Source: Gammaproteobacteria bacterium (GTDB taxonomy: Bacteria; Pseudomonadota; Gammaproteobacteria; Steroidobacterales; Woeseiaceae). From it: a stretch of 64,000 bases of DNA. The notes under the pieces are model-generated. The model was not told where the DNA came from, ran no database searches, and saw only the letters and a list, made by a program, of their open reading frames with translations. The stretch is taken from positions 62,001 to 126,000 of the forward strand of contig JAOTZC010000001.1 of assembly GCA_029861535.1 (NCBI GenBank), written 5' to 3'. Position 1 is the first letter of the stretch. Every line of letters starts with the position of its first letter. Shown here in pieces: positions 63,622-64,000 of this stretch. Both the position numbers and the translations under genes were made by a program.

Positions 63622-64000
63622 CAGCAACCGTACCGACCGCGAAAAGTCCGAGGACCATGACGCTCAACCAGTCGGCGGCTCCTCCGCCCCCGTGATTGAC
63701 GACAATCGGCGTCGACGCGATTACAGGCGTATCGAGCTGAGAATCCTCAAGCGGCAAGAATGCAAGCTCCGACGTATTTTCGGGCCCGAAGTCGGCGACG
63801 AATGAACCGTCCCAGGTGTCGAACAGCTCAACCAATATGTCATAACTGCCTGTCGGATAGCCGGCCAGCAACTCAGTAACAATGACATATTCGTCATCAC
63901 TGCTCGCGCCGAAGATCGAGAACGTCTCGGTTTCCGCATATTCGATCCACGGGCCACCGTCAAGGCTCAAATATACAACAGCAAAGACTTCGGCATGGGC
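63554..64000 (-). CDS. Choice-of-anchor H family protein, C-terminal part, cut by window edge
   Basis: The frame runs open past position 64000, with an in-frame VYLSLDGGPW just inside the edge, and ends at TAA 63554-63556. The body (SIFGASSDDEYVI, LLAGYPTGSYDILVELFDTW, LAFLPLEDSQLD) matches the choice-of-anchor H pattern. A C-terminal anchor follows: GGGGAADW, a hydrophobic helix (LSVMVLGLFAVGTVAV) and RRRYR, a GlyGly-CTERM-like sorting signal (rhombosortase type). The tail continues 18 residues beyond the Arg cluster. The N-terminus is not in the window. Confidence 0.78.
   Translation of the reverse strand, partial: AHAEVFAVVYLSLDGGPWIEYAETETFSIFGASSDDEYVIVTELLAGYPTGSYDILVELFDTWDGSFVADFGPENTSELAFLPLEDSQLDTPVIASTPIVVNHGGGGAADWLSVMVLGLFAVGTVAVRRRYRLQPAAAPALSHRGRSA

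Noticed and set aside
1-64000. CRISPR arrays, insertion sequences, tRNA and rRNA genes
   Set aside because: No spaced direct repeats, transposase motifs, or cloverleaf/rRNA-like sequence were seen while reading.

Overview
This window is chromosomal DNA from a Gram-negative gammaproteobacterium. The evidence is the Kdo/heptose lipopolysaccharide genes (lpxL, kdkA, waaF, hldD), glnE, a CysB-type regulator, a YgiM-like SH3 protein, PpnN, a CHCC zinc-finger protein, and a choice-of-anchor H protein ending in a GlyGly-CTERM-like tail. Genes are densely packed, often with 4-70 bp overlaps. I see no rRNA, tRNA, insertion sequence, prophage or CRISPR array. A marine free-living lineage is possible, but that is a guess from gene content only.

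Layout. 1-7.2 kb, mostly minus strand: 3'-truncated htpG, three small hypotheticals, ppnN, an L,D-transpeptidase, a membrane protein and a LysM lytic transglycosylase (MltD type). 7.3-17.3 kb: a zinc deacylase, then lipid A/core genes (lpxL, kdkA, a GT9 glycosyltransferase, a hemolysin III protein, waaF, hldD), a CHCC zinc-finger protein and glnE. 17.4-25.3 kb: a flavodoxin-like protein, a GAF-GGDEF-EAL protein with a degenerate GGDEF motif, divergent cysK/cysB, an SH3 protein, dacB and a TVP38/TMEM64 protein.

25.3-27.7 kb is the most unusual locus. A PAS-PAS-AAA-Fis sigma-54 activator is divergent from a near-consensus sigma-54 promoter (27219-27235). Three copies of a 12-bp palindrome lie between them. 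The promoter drives a 37-aa hydrophobic peptide, followed by about 200 nt of strongly structured RNA with GGA motifs in hairpin loops and a T-rich end. I recognise no described family for it.

28-46.6 kb is a metabolic and housekeeping mix: PGPGW protein, two dienelactone-hydrolase-fold proteins (one without its Cys nucleophile), a 50-aa membrane microprotein, MATE transporter, ABC ATPase, NERD protein, DUF819 protein, MBL-fold protein, GIY-YIG protein, Imm10-like protein, acyltransferase, ceramidase-like protein, GFA protein, thiopurine methyltransferase-like protein, folD, mtnA, TonB-like and TPR proteins, CBS protein, amidohydrolase, threonine/serine dehydratase, zinc peptidase and a phospholipase D/cardiolipin-synthase-like protein.

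48.2-63.6 kb: a class-I cyclic-di-GMP riboswitch (GEMM-I) sits directly upstream of an FAD-linked oxidase. Next come a PadR regulator with an adaptor and RND pump, then a second RND operon with two lipoprotein adaptors and two permeases (MdtABC-like layout) behind its own promoter/operator. The window ends in the 3' part of a choice-of-anchor H protein on the minus strand.
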